A DNA stretch of 64,000 nt from Centroberyx gerrardi. Its lineage: Eukaryota; Chordata; Actinopteri; Beryciformes; Berycidae. The notes beneath the pieces were generated by a model that saw only the letters and a list, made by a program, of their open reading frames with translations, did no database searches and was not told the origin of the DNA. The stretch is from the NCBI RefSeq assembly GCF_048128805.1, contig NC_136010.1, positions 28,259,980 to 28,323,979 of the forward strand. The letters are read 5' to 3'. This document shows positions 22,020 through 35,700 of this stretch, piece by piece. The translations under genes and the position numbers were made by a program. Position 1 is the first letter of the stretch; each line of letters begins with the position of its first letter.

Positions 22020-25000
22020 TATATTTTCAGAAAAGCATTAAGTTATGTTTCTCCCTTCACCCTGTGTTCATTTAACTCTATTTGATACAAAGCATACTCA
22101 TAAACTCTTTTCTGCAACTTCAAATGTGGGAGTTTAGGTGGGTTTACCTTCCCACTGCATCACTCATGCTACTGAATTCTAGTATTCAAGTTTTTCACAG
22201 TCAGTTACTACAGAAATGTTGTCAATTTTGTGAAATAACACACATACAGCTCCATGGAGAGGTCATTTCAATGAAAAAAGTAAAGGTTTCTGGTGTTCTG
22301 GTTGAGAAATGCTGGTAATATTGTAAAATAATACGTCTTTGGGTATAAAAGCTCAAAGAAACAGCCTCCCATTCCCTGGGCTGTAGATCTTGGTGACATT
22401 TCAGATTGGAGTCTTAGTTCTCTGGTTTCTTTAATCTGGGAGACAGTCGCTCATTACAACTGTGGATTGTTCCACAGAAAACAGACGCCACGTATTGTTC
22501 AGATGGCCAAAAAGCACTGGATCTCTCAGAGCCAAAGCCAAATGTTCAAAAATCACATTGTTGTCGATGAGAAAAATCAACCAGGTTTTCATTTAGTGGC
22601 AAAAATGTGAGTTCTTCCCCTTTAACAGCTGATTTTATTCTCGATTTTGTTTCAGGATCTCTGTGATTGTCAATAGGGATTCAATGCACATACCTGTGAA
22701 GCTACACTGCATAGAAAAAACACATGAATTTTGGGTGATTGTTGTTTTGTAGGGTATTGAAATTGTAAAAATCAATTTGATGTTGCTTCTTTTTTTAAAA
22801 GTTAATATATTGTTTTACTCTCTTTTCATTTTTTTAGTTGTAATTCTTTTGTGTACGAGTATGATTTGCAGAGGCAGGCCAAAAAAACCAAAGAAGCTAA
22901 AGAGCTGTAACACTGTAGATCTGTGTATGATAGTGTACATAAAACTGGACCTCTGTCAACTTTGTAAATAATGAATGAGTACTGCAGCGTTTGACATGGA
23001 AAAGCAATTTTGGTTGTGCTTCAGCTTTATATTAATGGAATCAGATTATTGCAAATACTTCTCAAGCTCTGCAGTCAACTAGAAGAGGCGATTTTGTTTA
23101 GCAGATTTTCAATCTTTCAGTCTTTGTATAGTATTTTGGTTTCACCTGATTGCTCAATAGGGGGTTGTTGGAGGTGCTGACCAGATGGAACTTCAATACA
23201 AATTGTTGGTATTATTTTATGGCAACAGAGAGCTTTTTGTCACGTGAAACCACAAGGCACAGCAACTTCTACAACGCTTAAGTTAGCTTTATTTAAACAA
23301 ATATAGACACATTTGCGGAAACAAAATAGTCATTTTCAGCTCAAAATTAATATTCAGGGGAAAGCCGAGTTCTATGTACATAGAAAAAAACACAATAAAA
23401 CATTTGCTGATCCGACTTCTATCCATACTGAAGCAAACAGATTCCTATCAAAACCAATATGAACAAATCCAAGGACTGGAAAGTTTTATCTTTTTTTATA
23501 CATTGATCAAGATAATCTTCTGTAAGGGCAGCCAAATTGTTTCTCCACTAAAATGTGACAAGGTTAATACAGTACATGCCACAGTTAGCACTATCACAAG
23601 CACATTAATAAAGGTCTGATCCTAATAACATTACAATCTATGCAAATGTAGTTAAAAAATCATTCTATGGACGGTATTCAGAATGTTTCTAAGGTGGTTC
23701 ACAGATTCAGAGATGTGTGTTCTGTCTTAGTTGTAGATGAGTCACAAATGACTGGGATCAAAGTCACTATAACACTGTAGAGCACAATAAAGATAGTTGC
23801 ATTATAACCCATAAAAATGATTTATTTCATGTTGATCCTGGACAGAATTCAAAGTGATTGAAGTGCTTGAAATGCTGTTTGTCGAGGAAAAAACGAGCGC
23901 TGTGTAAATTCTATACATTCCTCTCCCTTTAAGCCCATTCTCTTTTTTTCATTTTAATAATTCTGTTCAGCAAAAGGTCCACTATTTCTTTCACTAGACT
24001 AGAGCATATAAAAACTGTGCTATCTATCGCAGATTGTCACTAGGCATTTAGCAAAAAAACGAAAAAAAAACGAAGTACTGAAATATCTGCAGTGAAGCAT
24101 TATCGCTTTGGCAAAGTGCTACATTAAAGCCTTCTGAGTTACAGAGTGCAGCGTTCACACCGGCAGAAAGGGAAGTGAAATGAGAAGAAGAAAATGTAAA
24201 CAGGTTTGCAAAGCATGAGGCTCACACACAGTAAAGCTACACTCAGGTTGTCCATGGCTTTTTAGGGAACGGTTCAGTGGCACTCTCTGCTTTTGTACAT
24301 TCAAGGAAGCATTGCCTGAAAGTTCTGCAGTTTGTTTGATTACATATTGATTGTAGAATTGATCAATACTACACTGGTTGTCTATGGGAAGACCTTAACC
24401 CGATCTGATTTTAATGAGACATTCTGTTCTGATTCCACACAAGCATTGCATGAATATGTATTAGTATCTTGGGTTTCAATAGAGTTTTAGTGTCCCGTGG
24501 TCTAAATGCTGTTTCAGAGGTTTACCCACCCTGCCCCGAAGTTAAATTCTGGAGGAAACACTGAATACTTGTCATTTCTTGTCATGAAAATGGTCAAATT
24601 TAAAGCTGCACTAGGCAATGTTGCACGTTGGTGGCTCCAAATGGCAGTGAGAGGTGTTCGTTTCAAAAATAGAAACCTCGAAACCCGGAAATCCTGCAAC
24701 GTGACGTCAGTAAACTGCACATGCCGAAGGGACGGAAAACATCTACTCACTCACTGCTGTTAGGAGACAGTTTGGATTTCACTCTTTAGCTCCGATTCAC
24801 CTCTTCCTATGGGTGGAGAGGTGACCACACCTGACACCAGAATCTCATTTGGCCTAATAGGTTGAATCTACAGCGTCTCAATTAGTGGAGATGGGACGCT
24901 CTTCTCTGTTGCGGCCCCACTTTGCGATTTAGGCTCATAAGACAGGAACAGTTTCACATAGAAATCGTCCCAAATTCCCCCAAAATTCGGTATTGGCCTA

Positions 25001-25143
25001 GATTGGTCAGTAAATACCTCTTAGACCTATCAGATGATTTTTCTAAGAGTGCCTATATGCAGGACGTTGCTCTCCATTGCTCTTGGGCTCCATGGCTCCT
25101 CCTCTGGGTGGGGGTCCCTGGGGTGCTTTGAGGGCCACCTCAG
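22020..25143. other. b3gnt7-like / cep104 convergent intergenic and 3' UTR
   Basis: No coding exon seen. The 3' UTR of cep104 (minus strand) must lie at the right end. At about 24600-24760 there is a GC-richer, repeat-like block (TTTAAAGCTGCACTAGGCAA) containing a perfect CRE palindrome TGACGTCA at 24702..24709. Confidence 0.45.
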
Positions 25144-28100
25144 TCAGCGCTTGCTTGGGGTGTGTCTGCTGGGCCTGGGCGCCAGGGCCGGGATCCGACT
25201 GCCTCTGCCAATGGGCCTGGCTCTGGCCCCCACCGACCAGGCCTGCTTCAGCTTGGCTCCGCCCACAGCCCTGCCTGCACACACGCACACACACACGGAA
25301 TGACCTTCCCTTACCATAAACATACGTAAGCACTTTTTACACAGTGGAAAACCCAGTGATTTTTGTGTACTGTTGACAACGACACAAAGCAGCCCTGTGT
25401 TATCGGTGTTGTGACTATAAACAGGTAAGTTTCGTGAGGTAAGCAGCAAGTGGGGATGTGGCTACATACTGGGATTTTACAGTAACTTGTTGATGGCAAG
25501 TTGTAGCAATGAGGTGTCATTCCATTTTTTTTCTTCCGATGTGACGTGAACGCAGCATCGGGTTTCGCAAATTAACAATCAGAATACAACCAGTATCAGG
25601 ATTGCAGAACATCGCTCGTAATGAATACACAAATATCCATTACACTAAATCTGTCACTGTTTTTATGTGCAACACTATGTGCTTATGAGGCAGGAAGCCA
25701 TAGTGGAAAAGCTGCAGCTTGGGCACTTTCTGTGGCTCTCACATGAGGCTTTTGCAGAGGGGGGGGGGGGGGGGGGGGGTGAATGAATGCTTTACCTTGT
25801 GCTGGCTGGGTTCTCTGGGACACCGCAGTCCTCCGCGAGTTTTGTTTACAGCCCTCCCTGCCCATGAGGTGAGCCTTCCAGGCCTGAGCAGAGGGGACAA
25901 AGTAGCTCAGTAAGTCGGTTCCTCTCCCGGTTTCGTCCTCGACGGGGAGAACCCGGGGCCACTGTGGGCCCAGTCAGGGCCCGAACGGCCGCCCTCCCCT
26001 CCAGCTAACACTGCAGTCTTTCATTTGGTCTACGCTGAGAGCTCTGGCTTTGAGTGTGTGACTTTTCTGTGCGAGTTTTCCTGAGCTGAAGGCATGAAGT
26101 GAGGGTGTGAGGTGAGAGAGAGAGGGAGGGCTGTATGTTGTGGATCTATATGAAAAGTGCCCAACAGTGCTTTTTAATGCGGACAACATAGATGAGTTAT
26201 AACGGAGCTTGAACAAGGGGTTTACAATGATTTACAACAATGATTGTTGAACACAAATGTTTATGTAGTTATAGGACAAACAACATGGTTACTAAAGTGA
26301 CACATAAGTAGCGGTATGAGTGATTTTTGGTTAGCACAATATTTAAAGGAGAAGTTTGGTAATTTTGGACCTATATATAATTTGTCTCTTCCAAACCTGT
26401 AGTACTTGGACCCACAGAGAATACTGACTCCAGAGTCAGCTGTCGGTTAAATCAGCAAGCTCTGTTGCCTCTTGATGCTAACAATGAGTCCAAATGGGGT
26501 TTGGACTCATTGTTAGCATTGGAGTCAATATTCTCTGTGGGTCCAAGTACTACAGTTGTGTAAGAGACAAATTATATATAGGTCCAAAATCGGCAAACTT
26601 ATCCTTTAACCATTATGCAGTCAGTCACAGGTGTGTGTTTGTCAGGTATTTCACAACAGACTCAACCAATCAGAACTGTTTTGCAAATTCCATCAACAGA
26701 CTTTTCCATCGTCGAAGTCAGGAACCTATAAATCCAAAATGTTAACATGTTAAAGGTGCATTAAGGTCTATGGCTGCTACTGGTTGCTGATAAACCACCA
26801 GTTTTGACCCCCCACAGACATATAATGGTCAATTTGTGCTATGGGGCAGTAAATATCTTACTACCCCTTTAAATCCAACATGTTAACCTTTGAGCTCATC
26901 TAAGGAGAGGGTTCAAACTCCCACTTGGACTCTTGCTTGGCGGTGTCGGCGCACGTTTCATTTCCAAAGTGGCGTCGCTAAGTGGGACGGGACAGGCCAG
27001 TTCCCGGCGGTGGTCAGACCGATCCCGGGTACAGAGGAGGAGCGGCCGGCTGAAAGACGAGCCGCGTGTTCGATTGGACTCGGCAATGACAGAAACGCAG
27101 ACGGGCCGAAGCGAAAGGCGACACCGCTGTTACATCTCTCGGTAGGGGCGGAGAACCGTCAACATGGCACATCCGTTTTGACCTTTTCCATCACAGGGGA
27201 AGTGAATAGACGCTGAGGATTAGTTATGAATGAGCAGCTCCGAAGTCCATATTTCTAAAGGTTGGTGATATGCGATCCGGCACGTTCGCTTTGCATTCTA
27301 GACTGATTATTAGGGAGCAGGAATATGAGTATGGTTTATGGAAGGTAAGATGGGACTTTATTGATCCCCATGGGGAAATTACATAATATTCAGGTAATAT
27401 TCACATACCATATTCGCTGATGTTTAATAGTCAACCACTGTGACTGACCACACTTCTTATGGATACATTTAATCTATTGATATATAATATTCAACTGAGA
27501 TGACTAATGAATCTTTTCTCCTTTTCCTGTTATAGATCGATCATTGACCATGACCATGACTACTGCTGGAGAAAAATGAAATTTGTACTTCAGCCCAATT
27601 TCTCCCCAAGAAAATGATCGAGCATCACCCAGTGTTTAGAATTCGTGTCAAAAGAAACAGTTTTCGCATTTCAATCCACGCTTAAATCAACACCGGAATG
27701 TAAGCAAAGCTGGGTGTGGGTCCACAACCACAATGATCCCTTACCACCCGAGCAGGGTTAGTTAGGGTCAGTCTTGGCTATAAACAATTTCTCATTTCAT
27801 TCCCTTTAATCCAATCAGAATCTGAAGAATGTGCTCACATTTTCTTTGTCTTGGGACGAATGAAACAGACACAAAGACACAAAGGCATCTCCTCTTTTGA
27901 AGTGTTTAAAAGGTCAACAATGGTGGTGTTTTACCCCCACACCTGTTTGCTCCTCAAGCCTAACATTAGCTGCTTTCTAAGCTCTCCGATTGGATAAAGG
28001 GAGAAGAGAAAAAGCACGGTGCGGCAAGCTTTGTCCTGAAGACGGCGAAAGCCTCGACACATCCCAGACTCTGGGCGACCTCCTCCGCCTTGTATTCTTC

Positions 28101-29540
28101 CCATCTCATAAACTTTCTCATCTAGGAAGCAGCGGTAAAATGAGCACGTGGTGTAGGAGGGCAATTTCCATAGAATACCATATGCTTCATGCAAAAAAGC
28201 TAATCCATTAACCAAATGGAAGGCAAATGTTGCAGCTAAATTGAGGCTTCAGGTGTGGCAAGTTTGAACATTCTAATAGAAGGGACAGATGTGTTATTTT
28301 AGCCACTTCATCCTTTATGGTTGTTGCTTATATCACCTACATCGATTCGTCATTTTCCTCAGGGGGTGGGCATCGCAAAACGGGTATAACTGGACCTGTG
28401 TTATATACAGTGGCGGATCTACTGGGGTGGCATGGGGTATTAGCCTTTTTTCTGGAAAGAACATTACACCAAAGTCATGGATATGTGTAATATACATCCT
28501 TGTGTCCTTTCTATTTGGGCAGAAGTCATGCATTCATTCATTCATTCAACCTTTATTTAGATCTTGGAGATCATTGAGGGTATACTCTCATTTACAATGA
28601 TGCCGAGAGTACAGAGTAAAATACACATAAAAAACAGCCAACGAGAAAACAAATAAACAAACAACACAGCCAAACACAGTTAAAAACAGTTACATTCATG
28701 AGTGGTGCAGTTTGCAATTATGGTTTTAAATTGACCCAAATGTACAATTGTGTCCAGTTTCAATGTATGTTGCAAAGTGTTCCAGGTGTGTGCAGCACAG
28801 AAACTAAAGGCAGTTTTCCCAAATTCAGTGTTTGTACGCGGTACTTCGAGCATTAGCCAATCACTTGAACAGTGACTAATTTAATAAAGAAGTAATATAT
28901 GATGGCAAGTTGCCATTAAGGGCTTTATAAATAAGAATAGAATGATATGGTCAAAAAAATCATTTTGACAGAAATTGCAACTGGATGGAAGTGAATGGAA
29001 ATGATAGGCCTGATTTTTGCATCATGATTTTCATGTTCACTAAAAAAAAAATTGTTAAAATGATGATGTGATTTTTTTGTTTTTTTGTTGGGGTCTGCCC
29101 CAAACAAACATGTTTTAAGTTGTCTTAAGTCTGGAGAATACGATTTGTAGGCCAGGGCATCTCTGTAGCACCACAATACTTGAGTTATAATGGTATTCTT
29201 CAGTCTGCTATTTTACCTTTATCAAACAACTGAAACTCCTGTGATTTTTTTGGGGTGTTCCACTTGGCCATATTGTGATTTTGATAGTAATTTGATTACT
29301 TGTTCAGCCCTATTTTCTATGAAAGTAACTTGTTAGTTGACCTCACAGTTGTGTATAGTGGAGCCACTTTTTGATATATTGTAGCCTAGCTGTGGAAGTA
29401 GGGAATAGAAACTGAATGTAAGTGAATGAAATGTCTAATAATAATCTAATAATGAAATGTGAATAAACTCATTATTGCACTCAAGTTGATCTATCTATCC
29501 ATCCATCCATCCATCCATCCATCCATCCATCCATCCATCC

Positions 29541-29582
<42 letters not shown>

Positions 29583-29679
29583 ATATATATATATATACAC
29601 GTATATATACACGTATATATATATTAGGGCTGTCAAATTTAACGCTTTAATTTAGATTAATTTTAAAAATAATATATAT

Positions 29680-29710
<31 letters not shown>

Positions 29711-32700
29711 TTCTGCCACCCCTTAAAATCTCCATGCCACCCTCTTGCCACCCCATGAATATTTCTCTAGATCCGCCCCTGGTTATATAATATGCATGTG
29801 CAGAGTCTTACCTCCTCCCCGGGCCTGAAGTTGTTGTGACACAAAGGACAGTGGTTGGACCCTTTACCCGAGACGGGGGCTGAAACGGACAGAAACACGA
29901 CACCTTTAAGCCGCCAAGGCCCCTTAAACGCCCCGCAGAAAATAACTAAATGACACCGCTGAAAACGAGTTGTTTTAAACATAACAGTGTGCCATTGAGG
30001 AGCGGAGAAAGTGAGCAGGAACAAACACTAGCTCATATTTTTTATTCACTAGTTTGTCTACTTATTTATCTGCTGTCGTTTCAAATGGTCGGGGAAACAG
30101 AGAATAGTGCTTTATGGCAATACAAAAGACTTATGGGTTTCAATTATTCATGCAAGCATATGGCTGGTGATTGAGAGTTAAGCATTGCCTTATCTAGCTA
30201 TTTATTGTAAGAGTTAGCATTGAAAGCATCAGCCCTCTTAACATTAGTCTAGTTAGCATTTAGCTGGTAGCCTCATTCTTCTAGCTGGCAATGAACAGTT
30301 TTAGTATTCATGCTGCATTCATATCTCGTTGGAAACACAGTATATTTAAGCTTCCTACTACTTTCAGACAGTAAATACTACTAGAAAATACTGTTCACTC
30401 AGCTTTCAGATGGTAAATGCTACTTGGAAACTTGGCGATGAACTCTGGTTTCTCCAATTTCCTGAATTCTCACATCACCAATAAGGATATACCTGGAGTC
30501 AAGTTTATGGAATGCTATATTAATTTCAAATAAAATGAATGATTTTCATCACATAAGTAATTTTGTGATCTTTGTGAGACTACTTGCTGGATTTTTGATT
30601 TGTGGTTGACATTGCAAAACTGTTGCTCATCAAAAAGCTCATCAGGAGCAACCAAAGTCTACAGAAATCATCAATCATCTCAAGCATCTTGATGGCTTCA
30701 AAAGAGTTTGTAAACATTTCCAAGTCGTTACTTTTTTTCAAGTTGTTCTGAAGGTTATTCCCAGGTAACATGAATGCAGCACTAGGATAGGGCTGGCGAC
30801 AGTTAGGACACTACAGGAGACTCACGGTTGCAGGCGGGTCCCTGGGTGTGGCGGGCCAGATCGTCAGCGGCCACGGCCTCCGAGCAGCTCGGGCACTGGC
30901 TGAACCTGGACCTGCTCTCACACTCACCCAGCAGGTGCTCTGTGAGGCTGGCTATCTCGACTACCTGTGAACACAACGCAGAGCTGCACACAAAACCCTT
31001 CAAGCTCCAAACACAAACTTATCACCACAAATGTAGATAGATAGTCACCAGTAGCTCCCAGGTGTGAATGTATAGAAGTGTGGGAATGTAAAACAGGATG
31101 GGGCTAAAAAAAAGAGGATATGTGACCACCAGTTGACTTTCCCTGGATAAATAAAGATTTTAAAATATGGATTCGGAGTAGAGAGAGAACTAGAGAAGTA
31201 GGACTAATTAGAGAACTAGAGAACTAGAGAAGTAGGACTAATTTATGATATGATGGCTTACAGATACACAGCCTGGAGCTGCTCTATTGACAATAAATGA
31301 GAAAATCATTTTATTGATTCCTCAAATGTTTGTATGAGACCTCCAAATGGCCTTTATATTGTAGTAGTAATTTCAGATTTGTAAATGTGTTATGTCATAT
31401 TTACAAATGGGTATTCACATTTGTAGACTTGTGTCATAATCGGCAAATAAAGACCATTATCTAGAAGTGTGATTCAACATTTGTGAATGCATGAAAAGAT
31501 TTTTGAAGTAACTGAAAACCAAAAATTCAGCAAATAGAAATACTGATATTCACAAATGCCTTCAGTTTTGTACCTTCAAGCTCTCAAAACATTTACAACT
31601 ATTGAATTTCACTGTTTCCACATAAGTACACTTCAAATCTGTCACTTTTCTGGAGCATCAGCAACAATTTCTAGCCGTCTACCCAGTTGTAAATATGACA
31701 TTCCACATTTATGAATCTGAGTACACATTCACAGCTTGTGATACATGTAGTTATGGTTTTATCCACATAATTTGTCCTTATGTTCAAAAGTCATCCCTCA
31801 CAGTTACATCACATTATTGAATGTTAACTATTACAAAAAAAACTACTGTATGCTAGGGTCAAGGAAAAGTCACATACTTGGATGCTGACATGGAGGTGTG
31901 TTCCCCTTTCATAGTCGAGTGGATTATAAATGCACTAAACCTGTTTGTATGTAACAAGGTACCTGTCTACATTCGTCGCAGCGTCGCAGCATAGGACAGT
32001 GCTTCCAGTAGTGAAGGTCCAACCCATCCTCTGTGAATGATCCATCCTTTTTACCGCAGAATATGCACAGGCTGAAATACATATTGGAAATATAGTGTAG
32101 ATATAAACCCTGAATGTATAGCAAGGTAATTATACTCAACTAAAATAAATATTAAAGCCACGAAAAAAACATTGTAGTCAGCTGGAAAAAAAATGTAAAA
32201 CTACATTCCATGAAAATCTAATCCAAACTGAAATTATAGTTTTTGCCTCCAAAGCAAAGTGAAGTAAAATACCAATTAACATGATGTGTTTTTAGGTTCA
32301 GTTCTTCTGATCAATGATATGTTGTGAGTAAAATGAAATGTGAATCCAGTACTGAATAGGCCCAGATCTACCATCAATACATTGACACACTGTGGCCATC
32401 CAAAGCCAAATATCTAGAAATCAGATCTTACCAAGACTCACCGGCCTCAACACAGAAATACTAAAACTTAACAAACTGAAACTAGATTAAAATCTAGCTA
32501 ACTACATGATAAACTTTGCATCTTCATATTATTCCAATGATATTCTTGAGTCACTTACTTGTCCAGATAGTTGACAACTGATGGCTGGTCGTCTACTGTA
32601 TTTGATAACTTGTTTTGGGGTGCCTTCGTGACAGCTGGAAATCAAGAAGGGAGTATTTGTCAGTTGTCAGTCACCACTGCACAAATTAGAGACATTGCAT

Positions 32701-35700
32701 GGCCACCCTTGAAAGTACCTTCCAAATGTGATGAGAGCACTCTTGCACTAAAAGAAACCTAATATGGATGTGGCAAAACTTCAACAGATGTCAAAATAGA
32801 GTAGATTTATGCAAGACTTCAACGACATAGAAGTTTACCAAAAATACTTTATACATAGTGCACACTTTGTAGCATGTGTGAGCTGGGTGATAGGCTGTTC
32901 TCTCATGCCTACCTGTAGGTATGGACAAAGAAAAATAAGAACCATGTGTACCAAGATAATTATACTTAACCAAGACTAAAACTTGCCAGAAAACATTTAA
33001 GTCAAGTAAAATAAAAATCAAAGTGGTAATCAACACTATAAACATTTTTTTTTTATTTTGTTGACTTCTTTGGTGCCAAGTGGTCATTGCTGTGATGTTT
33101 TTGCACTGCACTTCCCAGAGATGATGCATATGACTGGTGCAGCGAGAACTAAAGGAACCTCGTCCAGAATAGGGACACTGGGGCCCAGTCCTGGAGCGCG
33201 GCCTGGGAGTAGCGCTCACAGGCGAGCACCTGTGGCTGGGTGACCCCTGTAGCTCGGCCAGGCACAGCCCAAATAAGCAGTACAGGGCCGTTACCTTGTG
33301 AGCTCACCATCTGCAAAGCGAAGGGTAGGGGTCTGGTACATTGCCTGTTGGACAAAGGACAGGGGCAGAATAGATTTAGGCATTGTGGACCTCGGCAACG
33401 GAAACTGGCTCTCGGAAGCTGCAACCTAACCTCTCTTGAGGGGAAGGCATCTGAGCTGGTATGTGAGATTGAGCAGTACCACCTAGATATATTTGGGCTA
33501 TCTTGTACACACAGCATTGGTTCTGGAACCAATGATGAGAGGGTCTCCTCAGTGCAACTGTGTGCTGCAGAGAGTAAAGCTGTTTGTGCGTACATGCGTA
33601 AGAGCAGTTTGGAGTACTCAGTATTCTTGGAGAAGGTGGGTGGGGTGCTGAAAAAGGACATACATACTGACTCCTACATCTGGGTGGAGGTTGGGGACAT
33701 GGAGTTGGAATGGATCCTGTTCAAAACCTCTGTCATGGAAGCAGCTGCAAGAAGCAGTGGCCAGAATGTGGTCAGTGCTTGTCACGGCGGCAACCCAAGA
33801 ACCTGCTGGTGGATACTGCCGCTGAAGGAGGCTATCAAGCTGAAGAAGGAGGCCTTCTGGGACTGGTTGGCACAGGTGACTCTAGACTCAGCAGAGAGGT
33901 ACTGGTAGGCGAGAAAGGATGCAGCTGTGGTAGTTGCAGAAGTGAAAGCCCAGGTGTGGGAGGAGTTTGGAGAGGCTATGGAGGATGAATTTCGGATGGC
34001 CCCCAAAAGATTCTGGAAAACCATTTGGCGACTCAGAAGAATAACGCAGAACATCGCCCAGGCCATTCTCAACAGGGGTGGGGAAACGCTGGCCTCAGCA
34101 CTGGGTCACTGGGGTAGTTAGAAAGCTCCTCAGTGGCAAGGTGCAAGGGGTGGACAAGATTTGTCCTGAAATGCTGAAGGCTCTGGATATTGTTGGGCTG
34201 TCGTGGTTGACACGTCTCTTCAATGTCGCATGATTTGAAATAGTGCCCATGGAGAAGACAAGGGTGGTAGCCCCATTTTCAAATACAGCGGACCGGAGGG
34301 TGTGTTCCAACTAGTGTGGAATCACACTGCTAAGCCACCCTCTATGCCAAGGTGCTGGAAAGGAGACTCCAACTGATTGTCAAACCTCAGATTCAGACCA
34401 ATGCGGATTCTGTCCTGGTTGCCGAACAGTGGACCAGCTTTTTACTAGGGCTGCAACTAACAATTATTTTCATTGTCGATTAATCTGTCGATTATTTTCT
34501 CGATTAATCGATTAGTTGTTTGAGCTATAAAATGTCAGAAAATGGTGAAAAATGTCGATCAGTGTTTCCCAAAGCCCAAGATGATGTCCTCAAATGTCTT
34601 GTTTTGTCCACAACCCAAAGATATTCAGTTTACTGTCATAGAGGAGTAAAGAAACCAGAAAATATTCACATTTAAGAAGCTGGAATCAGAGAATTTTGAC
34701 TTATTTTTCTTAAAAAATTACTCAAACCGATTAATCGATTATCAAAATAGTTGGCGATTAATTTAATAGTTGACAACTAATCGATTAATCGATTAATCGT
34801 TGCAGCTCTACTTTTTACCCTCTCACAGATAATCGAGGGGTCATGAGAATTCGTTAATCCTGTCACTTAGAAAAGTCTTATGGATGTCCTGGTGGCTCAG
34901 TTGGCTAAGGTAAATGGTAAATGGTAAACGGACTGCATTTATATAGCGCTTTTCTAGTCTACCAACCACTCAAAGCGCTTTACAACAATGCCTACATTCA
35001 CCCATTCACACACACATTCATACACCGATGGTGGCAAGCTACCACGCGGGGTGCTGGCGCAACCATCGGGAGCAATTTGGGGTTCAGTATCTTGCCCAAG
35101 GACACTTCGACATGCGGACTGGAGGAGCTGGGGATCGAACCACCTTCTGATTAGTGGACGACCCGCTCTACCTCCTGAGCCACAGCCGCCCCCTATGGTA
35201 AGGCGTGTACCATGTAACCGAGGTGTCCTTGGTTTGAATCTGGCCTGGGACCTTTTTCACATGTCATCCCCCTCTCTCTCTCACCCAGTCGTTCCTGTCT
35301 ATCTCTACTGTCAAATGTCAAATAAAGCCCAAAAAAAAAAAGTCTAATGACGGTGTTCCCTAAGGTAACCTGTTAGAGGTGCTGCGTGCGTAGGTCACTG
35401 CTGCGAGCCATTCCATCCCTGTACACTTTGTGCGAGAGCTGTGTTTTGCATTCTTGGCAGTAGGTCAAGCACATTCAAGGTGGGCATTGGACTCTGACAA
35501 GGGTGCTTCTTGTCCCCTGTCCTGTTTGTAATATTGATGGACAGGATATCAAGGCATAGCCGAGGTCTGGAGAGTGTCCAGTTTGGTGACATTAGGGTGG
35601 GTTCTCTGCTGTTTGCAGATGATGTCGTCCTTCTGGCTTCCTTGGATCGTGATCTCCGATGTGCACTGGAGCGGTTTGCAGCTGAGTGTGAATTGGTCAG

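Noticed and set aside
26890-27216. 108-residue frame in the GC-rich part of cep104 intron 19
   Set aside because: No recognisable domain or splice sites, composition-driven; cep104 exons 19 and 20 join in phase without it.
34881-34910. tRNA gene suggested by GGCTCAGTTGGCTAAGG
   Set aside because: No cloverleaf can be closed; A and B boxes are in a SINE with an A-tail and flanking duplication.
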